NCBI GenBank assembly: GCA_001462255.1
Contig: LIUJ01000251.1
Location: forward strand, 1-20,340
Reading direction: 5' to 3'
DNA: 20,340 nt
Source: Fibrobacteria bacterium GUT77
GTDB taxonomy: Bacteria; Fibrobacterota; Chitinivibrionia; Chitinivibrionales; Chitinispirillaceae
This document shows, piece after piece, positions 6,498-13,861 of this stretch (positions are counted from its first letter, which is position 1; each line of letters starts with the position of its first letter). Below the pieces are notes generated by a model, which had not been told where the DNA came from, searched no databases, and saw only the letters and a program-made list of their open reading frames with translations. The position numbers were made by a program, and so were the translations under genes.

Positions 6498-7529
6498 ATG
6501 TTGAGACTAAAGTTAAAATCAATACCAAGGCGGTTGGCGTTTGCCGCGTTTTTAACGTTGGCGATGGGCGTTTCCGTTTTTGCCCAAAAGGAGAAGTCGG
6601 AGGAGGACAAAATGGCTCGTGAGGTGATTCACGAGAAACCCAACGAGTTCAAGATCATCGCCTCTCGGTCGCCGGTCAAGGCGTTTGTCGTGCTTAAGGA
6701 CGTCGTGTGGTACGCCACGGACGAAATCGTGGTCTGTCAGGCTTTGGTTGCGGTCAAAGGGGCCTTGATGCAACAATATCCCAAGTTGGGTAACATAGCG
6801 TCGTCCGGCGTTACAAGTATGGCGGCCGACCGGAGCGACAACGTTTGGATTGCGTGTGAGGAGGGCGTCGCCGTCGTTCGAGGAAGCGGCAAGAGCGTTT
6901 CCGCCACCTCATACACGTCGGCGGACGGCATTCCGGAAGGCAAGGTTTTAGCCGTAGCGCCCGGTAGCGGCATGGACGTTTGGATAGGCACGGAAAACGG
7001 CGCGGCGCGCTTTAACGGGAGTTCGTGGACAAGTTATACCACGAAGGACGGTTTGCCGTCAAACAGGGTACAGGCTTTGGTCTCCAATTCGAGGGGCGAT
7101 GTGTACCTCGGCACCAACAAGGGTTTGAGTGTCTACAACGGTTCGAGTTTTAAGAATTACAACGCCAAAAACTCCGGCGGTAGCGGTTTGGAGTGGAACA
7201 ATGTGACGGTGCTCGCCAAGGAGCCCAACTCCGATGTTATATGGATGACGGACGGTCCTAAGAACCTAAATACCTTTGACGGCACGACATGGAAGCGCTA
7301 TATGGAGATACAGGATGGTATAACATCCATAATGAACGATACCCGACGCACATGGTTCGGTTATGAGGGCGGTCTCTTAAGGTTCAACGGCGAAGAGTGG
7401 GTCACGGACAAGAATATGCACGGCGTGCCGGCGGAACAGGTATACGCGATGCAGAGGGACGCGAACGGGAATTTGTGCTTTGGCATGGAAAAAGGGGTCA
7501 TGATACTCTCCAATCCATACAGAAAGTAG
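6498..7529 (+). CDS. secreted beta-propeller protein (two-component regulator propeller type repeats)
   Basis: The product is 343 residues starting at the ATG behind AAGGAGG. The signal peptide is MLRLKLKSIPRRLAFAAFLT with LAMGVSVFA, and cleavage is likely before QKEKSEED. From about residue 95 onward the chain shows propeller blades of the Reg_prop kind: VWIACEEGVAVVRG, then DGIPEGKVLAVAPGSGMDVW, then IGTENGAARFNGSSWTSYTT, then DGLPSNRVQALVSNSRGDVY, then LGTNKGLSVYNGSSF. Each blade has the G-l-P-s-n-x-V and W/Y-x-G-T-x-x-G signatures. Such domains usually form the periplasmic sensor of hybrid histidine kinases. Here the propeller stands alone, with no membrane anchor or kinase, so it is more likely a periplasmic or surface binding protein. 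It is followed at 46 bases by another exported protein and then by GH8, suggesting a link to extracellular polysaccharide work; the ligand is unknown. Confidence 0.8.
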   Translation: MLRLKLKSIPRRLAFAAFLTLAMGVSVFAQKEKSEEDKMAREVIHEKPNEFKIIASRSPVKAFVVLKDVVWYATDEIVVCQALVAVKGALMQQYPKLGNIASSGVTSMAADRSDNVWIACEEGVAVVRGSGKSVSATSYTSADGIPEGKVLAVAPGSGMDVWIGTENGAARFNGSSWTSYTTKDGLPSNRVQALVSNSRGDVYLGTNKGLSVYNGSSFKNYNAKNSGGSGLEWNNVTVLAKEPNSDVIWMTDGPKNLNTFDGTTWKRYMEIQDGITSIMNDTRRTWFGYEGGLLRFNGEEWVTDKNMHGVPAEQVYAMQRDANGNLCFGMEKGVMILSNPYRK

Positions 7530-7575
7530 AGGTTTGGTTAATAGTTGTTTTTTCATTCATACGAAAGGAAATAAA

Positions 7576-8196
7576 ATGTCATCAAAAAGAAAACGCATCG
7601 TCGCCGCAACGGTGTTCGCGACGACGGTCGTATTGACCGTCGTCCTATCCGCTCCGGCTTTCGCCGCGCCATCACCCGTCGCGGGCAAAATTACAACCAT
7701 AGTTCATGACGGAAACGAGGTGATTCTGAACCCGGACAGCACGTGGACATACAAAAGCGCCACGCTGGCCGCCGACGACAACGACGACGTATATATCCCG
7801 CTTAATGACAACCGTATCCTATTGTTAAGGGCCGACTTTACCTGGGCGTTCGTAAAGTCCCAACCGCCCAAGTCCAACAGACCCAAGACCTACCCGTCCG
7901 TGGAGGCCGTAGGCACGTCAACCATGCCTTCACTCGACGTCGCGACTAAGACGGCCATAAATCAGGTTTACGACAAGGTCGCTGCCAACCTTGCGAAGTA
8001 CATCGCGTCGAAGGACAAGAAGGCGAAGGACTACTTGTTGGCCTGCATAAAGGATAGGATTAAGGAGAATGAGCTTGATCAGGCCTACAACCAAACCAAG
8101 ACCGGCTGGAAGGCCGACGCTAAGGTGTCGATTCCGGGGTACAAGGTGAAGGAGATAATCGAGTGTTTGGACACGCAGTTGGCACCGGCCGAGTAA
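7576..8196 (+). CDS. exported protein with two L-x-x-D-x-T-W repeats
   Basis: The product is 206 residues. I start it at the ATG at 7576, behind AAAGGAA (7564-7570), which gives the signal peptide MSSKRKRIVAATVFATTVVL with TVVLSAPAFA and cleavage before APSPV. An upstream TTG at 7534 is rejected. The mature N-terminus carries two related segments, VILNPDSTWTYKS and ILLLRADFTWAFVKS. Both match the V-x-L-n-x-D-G-T-W pattern common in small secreted beta-strand domains, as in DUF3157-type proteins. After a short Pro/Lys linker (PPKSNRPKTYPS), a mostly helical, Lys-rich C-terminal half follows from about residue 115. No enzyme motif is visible. It lies between the propeller and GH8 genes and may be co-transcribed with both. 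Confidence 0.75.
   Translation: MSSKRKRIVAATVFATTVVLTVVLSAPAFAAPSPVAGKITTIVHDGNEVILNPDSTWTYKSATLAADDNDDVYIPLNDNRILLLRADFTWAFVKSQPPKSNRPKTYPSVEAVGTSTMPSLDVATKTAINQVYDKVAANLAKYIASKDKKAKDYLLACIKDRIKENELDQAYNQTKTGWKADAKVSIPGYKVKEIIECLDTQLAPAE
7620..7644 (+). other. perfect hairpin inside the signal-peptide coding region
   Basis: GACGACGGTC (7620-7629) and GACCGTCGTC (7635-7644) pair perfectly across the 5-base loop GTATT. The stem spans about codons 15-23 of the exported-protein gene. It could slow ribosomes just as the signal emerges, or affect mRNA stability. It may also be chance from repeated Thr/Val codons. Confidence 0.45.
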
Positions 8197-8249
8197 GACG
8201 CGGCGGTTAAAGAGGCAATAAAAAAAGAATCGGGAGGTCATAAAGGACT

Positions 8250-10796
8250 ATGTCGTTAACGCGATCAATATCCGTAACGTGCGCGGCGGTATTGTTGACC
8301 GCCGTCGCTTCGGTTTGGGCGGCGCTTCTTCCGTACCCGAATACGATGCCCAAGGTATCAACCCCTTATGATACTATTCTTAAAAAGACGTGGGAGGGGA
8401 TAAAGAAGCGGAATGTTGACGCGTACGGCACCGGAATGGTGCACCGGCCTAAGTCTAATATGCCGAACGACGCCGTTAGCGAGGGAATAAGTTATGGGAT
8501 GTTTTTAGCGCTATACGGCAACGATCAAAAGTATTTCAATAGTATTTGGGACGCCGGTGAGAAGTACATGTGGAACAGTTACGGCAAATACTACGATTGG
8601 CGCCGTAGTTCAACCGGCGACCCCACCGGCGATAGCGGACCGGCTTCCGACGCGGAGCAGGATATCGCGTTGTTGCTCATATTTGCGGACAGGCTTGCGG
8701 AGCGCGGATTGTGGGAGAAAGGTTATACGAGTGTTAAGGGCGCTACATACGCGGCGCGCGCCAAGGATATTCTCAACACAATCAGAACAACGATGGTCGC
8801 GAGCAACGGGGCGCTTCTGCCGGGTCAATGGGGGGAGAACGGTGTTATCAATCCCGGCTACTTCGCTCCGGCGTTCTATCGGGTTTTCGCCGAGTTTGAT
8901 TCCACAAACAAGTCGTCATGGAACGCGCTTATAGACGGTTGCTACACTATGATTGCCAAGTCTCCGGGGTATAGCCGCGGTCTCGTGCCGGATTGGTTTA
9001 ACTTTGACGGGGGCAGTACCTTAGGGGCCGGATACAACGCCTATTTCAAAGGCGACGCCCTCTATAGGGACGCCATTCGCGTTTATTGGAGGTTGTCCGT
9101 TGATTGGTTGTGGCACAAAGAGCCGCGCGCGAAGACATTTCTCGACAATGCCATGGCGTTTATAGGGGCGAAAGGCGGTCCTCCCGGCGCGAATTTTTTT
9201 GATATGAACGGAGGCTTGCTACCCGAAGAGGACACGGAGATACTCGGCGACGGTAAGAGCGTCAACATTGAGAGGAAGCGGCGCGAGCACAGTCCGCTAA
9301 CGGTAGGTATGTGGGCGGCCGCGGCTATGGGATCCGGCGGGCCGGCTTTGGCTGAAAGTTACAGCGAAGAATTGCGCAAATTCTATCAGCCCGGAACCGA
9401 CTATTGGGGTTACGCCGTCGATCCGTCGGGCGGTCAAGAGGATACTCTGCATAATGAGATGTATTTCGAGCAATTTCTCGCGTGGTTCGGCGCGTCGGTG
9501 TTGGGCGGCGTCTTTACCAATGTTTGGGAGGATCTGAAAGAAGGCGTTCCTACGGGACCGCCGACATGGGAGAATCGTCCCGTTGTGACTCCGACTACGC
9601 GCGTCGTTGACGCGAGCGTTGAGCCGTTGCGCGTTACGGCGTCGTTTAATCGCTCCGTTCGCTGGACGGTAACTATAACGCATGATACGTCGGGGCGTGA
9701 AGTGTCGTTTAGCAACAGTTCCAAAAACGTCAACGTGGACTGGTACGGTCTATCCCAATCTCACGCCGGCAATGACCCGTATATGCCGCAGGGGCTCTAC
9801 ACGTTGACCGTACGCGGGGACGGCATTAACGAGGTATATAATTTTAAGGTGTGGTTGGGCAGGCCTTACTCAAACGGCGTCAACCTGATGGTTGGCAACC
9901 GTTTGCTCGTGGATGATTTTGCCGACGGTGATTTTACCCCGTATATAGGGAGAGAGTGGGCAAGCTATCTTGACTCGTACGAGGGGAAGAACGGGCAATC
10001 TACCGCGTCGCTTTCCGTAAAAAAGGAAAGCGACGGCAAAGAGTGGCTTTCATGGAAATACACCCTTAGGCAGGGCGGCCTCGGATACGACCCGCACGCC
10101 GCGCTTGAGTGGAATTGTCAGACGGGATCCGCCGGGATTCGTGATTTAAGAGGTATAGACTCAATAATAGTTACGGCGCGTAGTTTGAGCGGGACGATAG
10201 GCGTTTCCGTACAACTTGTTTCCGACGATATCGGCGGCCCGCAGTATTTCGAGGATTCGCTTTATTTGACGGCGGCGTCCGGTGAATATAAGTTGTATAT
10301 TCCCAAGTTTAAGCAACGTATGAACGGTGAGGGTAAAAATATTCAAGCTACCTTGCAAAAGATGCTCGGTATTCGCTTTCAAGTCCAATATCCCGACGGA
10401 GCGGCCAATACCATAATGGTCGAGCGTATGTACTTCACCGGGGATAGCGTTTCAAAGCTATACACACCCCCGCCCGCTCCGCCTCCATATGTGCCGCCCA
10501 CCGTTTCGCTCGACGATCCCGCTGATCCCGGCGACGGTGTGGCGTACCGCGGCGCAAAGCAACCAAAGTACACCATAAAGAGAAGTCAGAGCGCCGTGAC
10601 GATAGTCCTCCCCGCCGACATGACCGGAGCATCGGCGTCGTTGGTAGACATAAGGGGCAGGACGTTAATGCGATTGGACGTCCAAAAGGACGGACGGTTG
10701 TCGGTACCGCTTAGAACGGTAGCGCGCGGATTGTATTTTGTCGACATTAGGGGACGGGGCCAAAATATTAAAGTCAAGGTGTTAAAGTCTAAATAG
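8250..10796 (+). CDS. secreted glycoside hydrolase family 8 (endo-beta-glucanase type) with CBM-like and T9SS sorting domains
   Basis: The product is 848 residues. The signal peptide ends near SVWA at residue 24. Residues about 30-435 form a GH8 catalytic domain. SEGISYGMFLALYG contains Glu78, the expected general acid. ASDAEQDIALLLIFADRLAE (from Ala132) matches the GH8 signature region, and YRDAIRVYWRL contains Asp274, the likely base. Residues 450-540 look like an Ig/FlgD-type domain. Residues 550-732 (RLLVDDFADGDF onward, with IRDLRGIDSIIVTARS) resemble a CBM11 or CIA30-like jelly roll. A Pro-rich linker (TPPPAPPPYVPP) leads to a C-terminal T9SS type A style domain at 773-848, with LVDIRGRTLMRLD and VARGLYFVDIRG. 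GH8 enzymes cleave internal beta-1,4 bonds of cellulose, mixed glucan, chitosan or xylan; the substrate is not settled by sequence. AAAGGA and GGGAGG lie before the start. Confidence 0.92.
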   Translation: MSLTRSISVTCAAVLLTAVASVWAALLPYPNTMPKVSTPYDTILKKTWEGIKKRNVDAYGTGMVHRPKSNMPNDAVSEGISYGMFLALYGNDQKYFNSIWDAGEKYMWNSYGKYYDWRRSSTGDPTGDSGPASDAEQDIALLLIFADRLAERGLWEKGYTSVKGATYAARAKDILNTIRTTMVASNGALLPGQWGENGVINPGYFAPAFYRVFAEFDSTNKSSWNALIDGCYTMIAKSPGYSRGLVPDWFNFDGGSTLGAGYNAYFKGDALYRDAIRVYWRLSVDWLWHKEPRAKTFLDNAMAFIGAKGGPPGANFFDMNGGLLPEEDTEILGDGKSVNIERKRREHSPLTVGMWAAAAMGSGGPALAESYSEELRKFYQPGTDYWGYAVDPSGGQEDTLHNEMYFEQFLAWFGASVLGGVFTNVWEDLKEGVPTGPPTWENRPVVTPTTRVVDASVEPLRVTASFNRSVRWTVTITHDTSGREVSFSNSSKNVNVDWYGLSQSHAGNDPYMPQGLYTLTVRGDGINEVYNFKVWLGRPYSNGVNLMVGNRLLVDDFADGDFTPYIGREWASYLDSYEGKNGQSTASLSVKKESDGKEWLSWKYTLRQGGLGYDPHAALEWNCQTGSAGIRDLRGIDSIIVTARSLSGTIGVSVQLVSDDIGGPQYFEDSLYLTAASGEYKLYIPKFKQRMNGEGKNIQATLQKMLGIRFQVQYPDGAANTIMVERMYFTGDSVSKLYTPPPAPPPYVPPTVSLDDPADPGDGVAYRGAKQPKYTIKRSQSAVTIVLPADMTGASASLVDIRGRTLMRLDVQKDGRLSVPLRTVARGLYFVDIRGRGQNIKVKVLKSK

Positions 10797-10805
10797 CGAA
10801 AAACT

Positions 10806-10913
10806 TTGGGAGACTGCCCGGAATCTTGCGTAAGCGTCGGTTTGCGGGACGGTTATTTGGGCAAACCGAGCCGCGCGGGAGGGTATTACGCGAAAATCGC
10901 GACAGTCTCTTAG
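10806..10913. other. structured intergenic segment between convergent genes
   Basis: A closing stem (GAGACTG 10810-10816 with CAGTCTC 10903-10909, extended by wobble pairs to 10806 and 10913) encloses two hairpins. The first is TCGGTTTGC (10837-10845) with GCAAACCGA (10861-10869). The second is CGCGA (10889-10893) with TCGCG (10897-10901) on an AAA loop. The segment fills almost the whole gap between the GH8 stop and the MBL stop and overlaps the latter. It could be a bidirectional terminator or a small structured RNA. It has no T tract, which argues against a simple intrinsic terminator. Confidence 0.4.
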
Positions 10914-11845
10914 TAACTCCAGTAGTATTTGTTACCGCCAAACGTTACGGTGCCGTCGATATAAGTGTACATTATCTTGCCGGCGTGGTATTGCAACTCA
11001 TGTATCATTGCCGGCGACGGATGCCCGTATCCGTTATCGGCGGAGCATGATATGACCGCGACTTCCGGGCTTACGTAGGAAAAGAACAGCGGACTGACCG
11101 ATCCGGCGCTACCGTGGTGCGGGACGGATAGAATTTGCGCACGTAGGTTGTATCGTTCATACGCGGCAATTTCCGTCATGGCGGCGTCGTCGATGTCGGA
11201 GGCGATTAAGGCGCGGGCGTTTCCGTGGCGTACGGAAAAAACCAAGCCGTAGCGATTCCTCTCCTCGCTACCGCCAAGCGAGTCCATAACCAAGCCTCGC
11301 GGCGGCCACAAACAGATTATGTCGACGGCGCTGCCGAGCGGTCGTAGCGTGTCGCCGCGCGCGCATCGCTTAAACGTAACGCGGTTTGCCCAAGCGGTCG
11401 CGGTTCGCCGTAACTTAGCCGTATCCTCGTACGGCGAGATGACAATCTCGCCGCTCCAATCCAAACTCGCGCCGAAGGATTGAAGCGCGCCGTAATGGTC
11501 AAAGTCGGTGTGCGAAATGATTATCGATTCGATGCGCGGGTTGCCGAGACCTCTGTACGCGTTGTACCACATTTGGTACTGATCCCCGACGTCCCAAACC
11601 GCGGCGCGTTTGCCTACTACGCCGAATTGGGCGAGGCCCTGGCCTACGTCGGCGACGGTGAAGGTAAAACGCTCGCCGCTTGCGTCGTCGTTCGCCGGAT
11701 TTGCGCAATTTATCATTAAAGACAACAATGAGAATAGAATCAACGCAAAGGACGGCAGTCGTTTTTTTGTGTAATTCGCGTTGATACGCGCCGCGTCGAC
11801 ACCGTCTTTAAAACGCGTAGCTTGAAGATACTTTGATATAGACAT
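10910..11845 (-). CDS. exported ComEC-like metallo-beta-lactamase fold hydrolase
   Basis: The product is 311 residues. After a basic 30-residue lead, a hydrophobic segment (LPSFALILFSLLSLMINC) ends at Cys47 and may be a signal or lipoprotein anchor; Asn before the Cys makes the lipobox atypical. The mature part follows the ComEC/Rec2 C-terminal MBL pattern: FTVADVGQG at 62-70, SHTDFDHYGAL at 111-121 with metal ligands His112, Asp114, Asp116 and His117, SDIDD around Asp217, VPHHGS at 241-246, and SADNGYGHPSP at 268-278. Stand-alone proteins of this group are metal-dependent phosphodiesterase or nuclease-like enzymes. The ATG at 11845 overlaps the end of the upstream barrel gene by 38 bases, and no better start follows before the hydrophobic segment. 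Fold certain; substrate and lipidation are inference. Confidence 0.85.
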   Translation of the reverse strand: MSISKYLQATRFKDGVDAARINANYTKKRLPSFALILFSLLSLMINCANPANDDASGERFTFTVADVGQGLAQFGVVGKRAAVWDVGDQYQMWYNAYRGLGNPRIESIIISHTDFDHYGALQSFGASLDWSGEIVISPYEDTAKLRRTATAWANRVTFKRCARGDTLRPLGSAVDIICLWPPRGLVMDSLGGSEERNRYGLVFSVRHGNARALIASDIDDAAMTEIAAYERYNLRAQILSVPHHGSAGSVSPLFFSYVSPEVAVISCSADNGYGHPSPAMIHELQYHAGKIMYTYIDGTVTFGGNKYYWSY

Positions 11846-13598
11846 TGTCCGCCCCTTTCACGTTGACCGGGATTTCCAACGTTACCCCGGTCCATGTTTT
11901 TTTGTATAGGTGAAACTCGCTTTTTATTCCCAACCGATATTCATTGGCGCTCACGTACTTTCCCCTGACATACGGTGTGACGACCGTACTTGGAATGAAC
12001 GTCGTAGGTATTTCAACCGCGTACGCGTATTTTGAAATTTTACGGTAACCGTAGGCGCTTTGGAATGAGGCGCGTATAGCCGCCGGGTAGACCGTTCGGT
12101 AGTTTATCGTGGCGCCGGTTGTGCGCAAGGTCGAGTCGGCGGTACCGTTTGTGAAAAATTTTGCCGTGTGTTCGGCGGTGATGTCCGCATCGCCTACGCG
12201 TACTCTTGCTTCCAACCGACCGTGGATTCTCCTGACGCCGTCGCTCTCGGTAAAGTCGAGTTCGGGTATCAGTTTTACGGCGTCGCTTATAAACGGAACC
12301 GTCATCCTCACGGCGTGTTTTCGTATAGGTCGCGACGGCTCTTTTTCGCCGGCTTCGGCGAGTAGCTGTTTTTTTGCGCGGCTCATTAAAAAGGCGTCGT
12401 CGGTCGGATAGAGCATCGCGTGATATTCGGCGGACGTCCCCTTTACGCGGTAGTTCAGGCGGAGAGATAGGGCCGGGGCCGCGCTCTCTTCGGCGAGCGG
12501 CACGGCGGCCTCCGCGGTTGCCGATACGCTTTTGGCTTTGTACTCCGCGTATAGGTGGGCGTAGTAATATTCGCGAACATCCCGCGTTGTATTGACCGTT
12601 ACGTCGTCATTGTCGTCCAAGTCGTTTTCGTCGTCCTCGTTGTTTACTTCCGCGTCGTCCGCCGCCGAACCGAGTCGAAAACCGGTGAATCCCGCGAATA
12701 ACCTCGCCCGCTTCCCAATGTTTATATTTGCCCCTACGCCGCCGCCAACCTCGGCGGGTCGCAGATGACAGAAGGCGCTTGCCCCTACGGTTGTGTCCCA
12801 TATCTCCCTCATGTCAACGGAAATCCCGTTCCAAGCGCCGCTCCCGCCGTAGAGCCAGTCGGAGTAAGCGGAGCGGACGGAACGGACAAAGCGGCCGAAG
12901 GTCAATTCTCCCGGAATAGGTTGCTTAAAATTGCCGATATGCGCGTAGGCCCCCCTATACGCGACGTCTACGCGTCGGCTTTGCCATTGTACGGAGGTGT
13001 CGCTGAACGCGATTCCGCCCTCCGCCGACAAGCGTTCGCCCCGTCGCCTAAACCTTATTCTATGCCCCTTGAGCGCCTTAACGCTCGATCTGTTTATGCC
13101 CACGACGACCTCTCCGTTTGATTCCGTAGGCACTACGGCGGCGTTGAAGCGCAGTATAGGCTCAAAACCTTCGAGTTCCGGATAGTCGTTAAAAAACCTT
13201 CGGATTTGCGCGTTGTCGAAGGGATGATACTCCGAAAGCTCCTCCTGTCCGGCTGGTATCATATCGATCATATCGGGAAAGATCAACGTCAAATAGACCA
13301 ATTCCCCAAGCGGAACCGAGATCGGAAGCGCGTAGAAGGCCAAGAGTTGCTCGTACTGAAGCGTGTCTATCGTTCGCGTCGAAAGCAGTTCGACGAGGTC
13401 GTCCTCATCCGCCGGAAGCCGTATGGACGACGCCGAGGCGCTCACGGGCAATATGGCCAGCGCTGCGGCGACAATCAAAAGCCACCCGCCGGCGATAAAC
13501 CGCCCGCCGACAGCGCGTATAAACGAGGTTGTGACGACGGTAAAAATCGACGCGAAATTTCTTTTATGGATACTATATGTTTTGGCGCGACAAATCAT
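11808..13598 (-). CDS. large outer-membrane beta-barrel protein with possible helix-hairpin-helix N-terminal region
   Basis: The product is 596 residues from the ATG at 13598. The n-region is unusually long (about 36 residues) before the hydrophobic GGWLLIVAAALAILPVSASA; no ATG or GTG lies between, and no ribosome binding site is visible. Residues about 63-150 are helical. They contain segments such as IDTLQYEQLLAFYALPISVP and NAQIRRFFNDYPELEGFEPI that resemble HhH/ComEA-like pairs seen in a group of large barrel proteins of Bacteroidota-type bacteria. The rest alternates beta strands, carries an acidic insert at residues 315-332 (VNNEDDENDLDDNDD), and ends YIKVSSSYAF, a barrel signature. It is translationally overlapped with the ComEC-like MBL gene, so the two probably work together. 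HhH assignment is tentative; the barrel call is stronger. Confidence 0.75.
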   Translation of the reverse strand: MICRAKTYSIHKRNFASIFTVVTTSFIRAVGGRFIAGGWLLIVAAALAILPVSASASSIRLPADEDDLVELLSTRTIDTLQYEQLLAFYALPISVPLGELVYLTLIFPDMIDMIPAGQEELSEYHPFDNAQIRRFFNDYPELEGFEPILRFNAAVVPTESNGEVVVGINRSSVKALKGHRIRFRRRGERLSAEGGIAFSDTSVQWQSRRVDVAYRGAYAHIGNFKQPIPGELTFGRFVRSVRSAYSDWLYGGSGAWNGISVDMREIWDTTVGASAFCHLRPAEVGGGVGANINIGKRARLFAGFTGFRLGSAADDAEVNNEDDENDLDDNDDVTVNTTRDVREYYYAHLYAEYKAKSVSATAEAAVPLAEESAAPALSLRLNYRVKGTSAEYHAMLYPTDDAFLMSRAKKQLLAEAGEKEPSRPIRKHAVRMTVPFISDAVKLIPELDFTESDGVRRIHGRLEARVRVGDADITAEHTAKFFTNGTADSTLRTTGATINYRTVYPAAIRASFQSAYGYRKISKYAYAVEIPTTFIPSTVVTPYVRGKYVSANEYRLGIKSEFHLYKKTWTGVTLEIPVNVKGADNVYIKVSSSYAF

Positions 13599-13668
13599 TT
13601 ATATTTACCGTATTCCGTTGTTGTGGCGCCGTAGCGCCGTTGACGTTGATATTATTCCGTGTAATAGC

Positions 13669-13845
13669 GAACAACGTGACCGGAACGATGCCGGAAGTCT
13701 TAAAAAAACGTCGGTACAACGAGAGTGTCCGGGACTAAGCCGGGGTAATTCTGAGAGAACATCTGTACGACGAGAGTATCCGGAATTAATCCGGGGTAAT
13801 CGGTACGGTTGATAAAACGCCCGTACGACACGGTACAACGAGAGT
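13669..13845. repeat. intergenic minisatellite with about 50-bp period
   Basis: Two good copies, 13714-13749 and 13765-13800, start 51 bp apart and match at 31 of 36 positions. Their shared core is GTACRACGAGAGTRTCCGG and a CCGGGGTAAT end. Each contains an inverted CCGG-n7-CCGG. A degenerate copy begins near 13669 (CCGG at 13680, 49 bp before the next), and a partial third copy of the GTACAACGAGAGT head lies at 13833-13845. The array occupies most of the divergent gap 13599-13861 between the barrel gene and the patatin gene. The remaining 70 bases nearest the barrel start hold a GGCGC-CGTA-GCGCC hairpin (13625-13638) and AT-rich promoter-like sequence. Confidence 0.75.
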
Positions 13846-13861
13846 TAAAACGAGAATCAAT

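Noticed and set aside
13669..13845. CRISPR array
   Set aside because: Repeats differ between copies, are only two to four in number, and the spaces between them are short and irregular; no cas gene is near.
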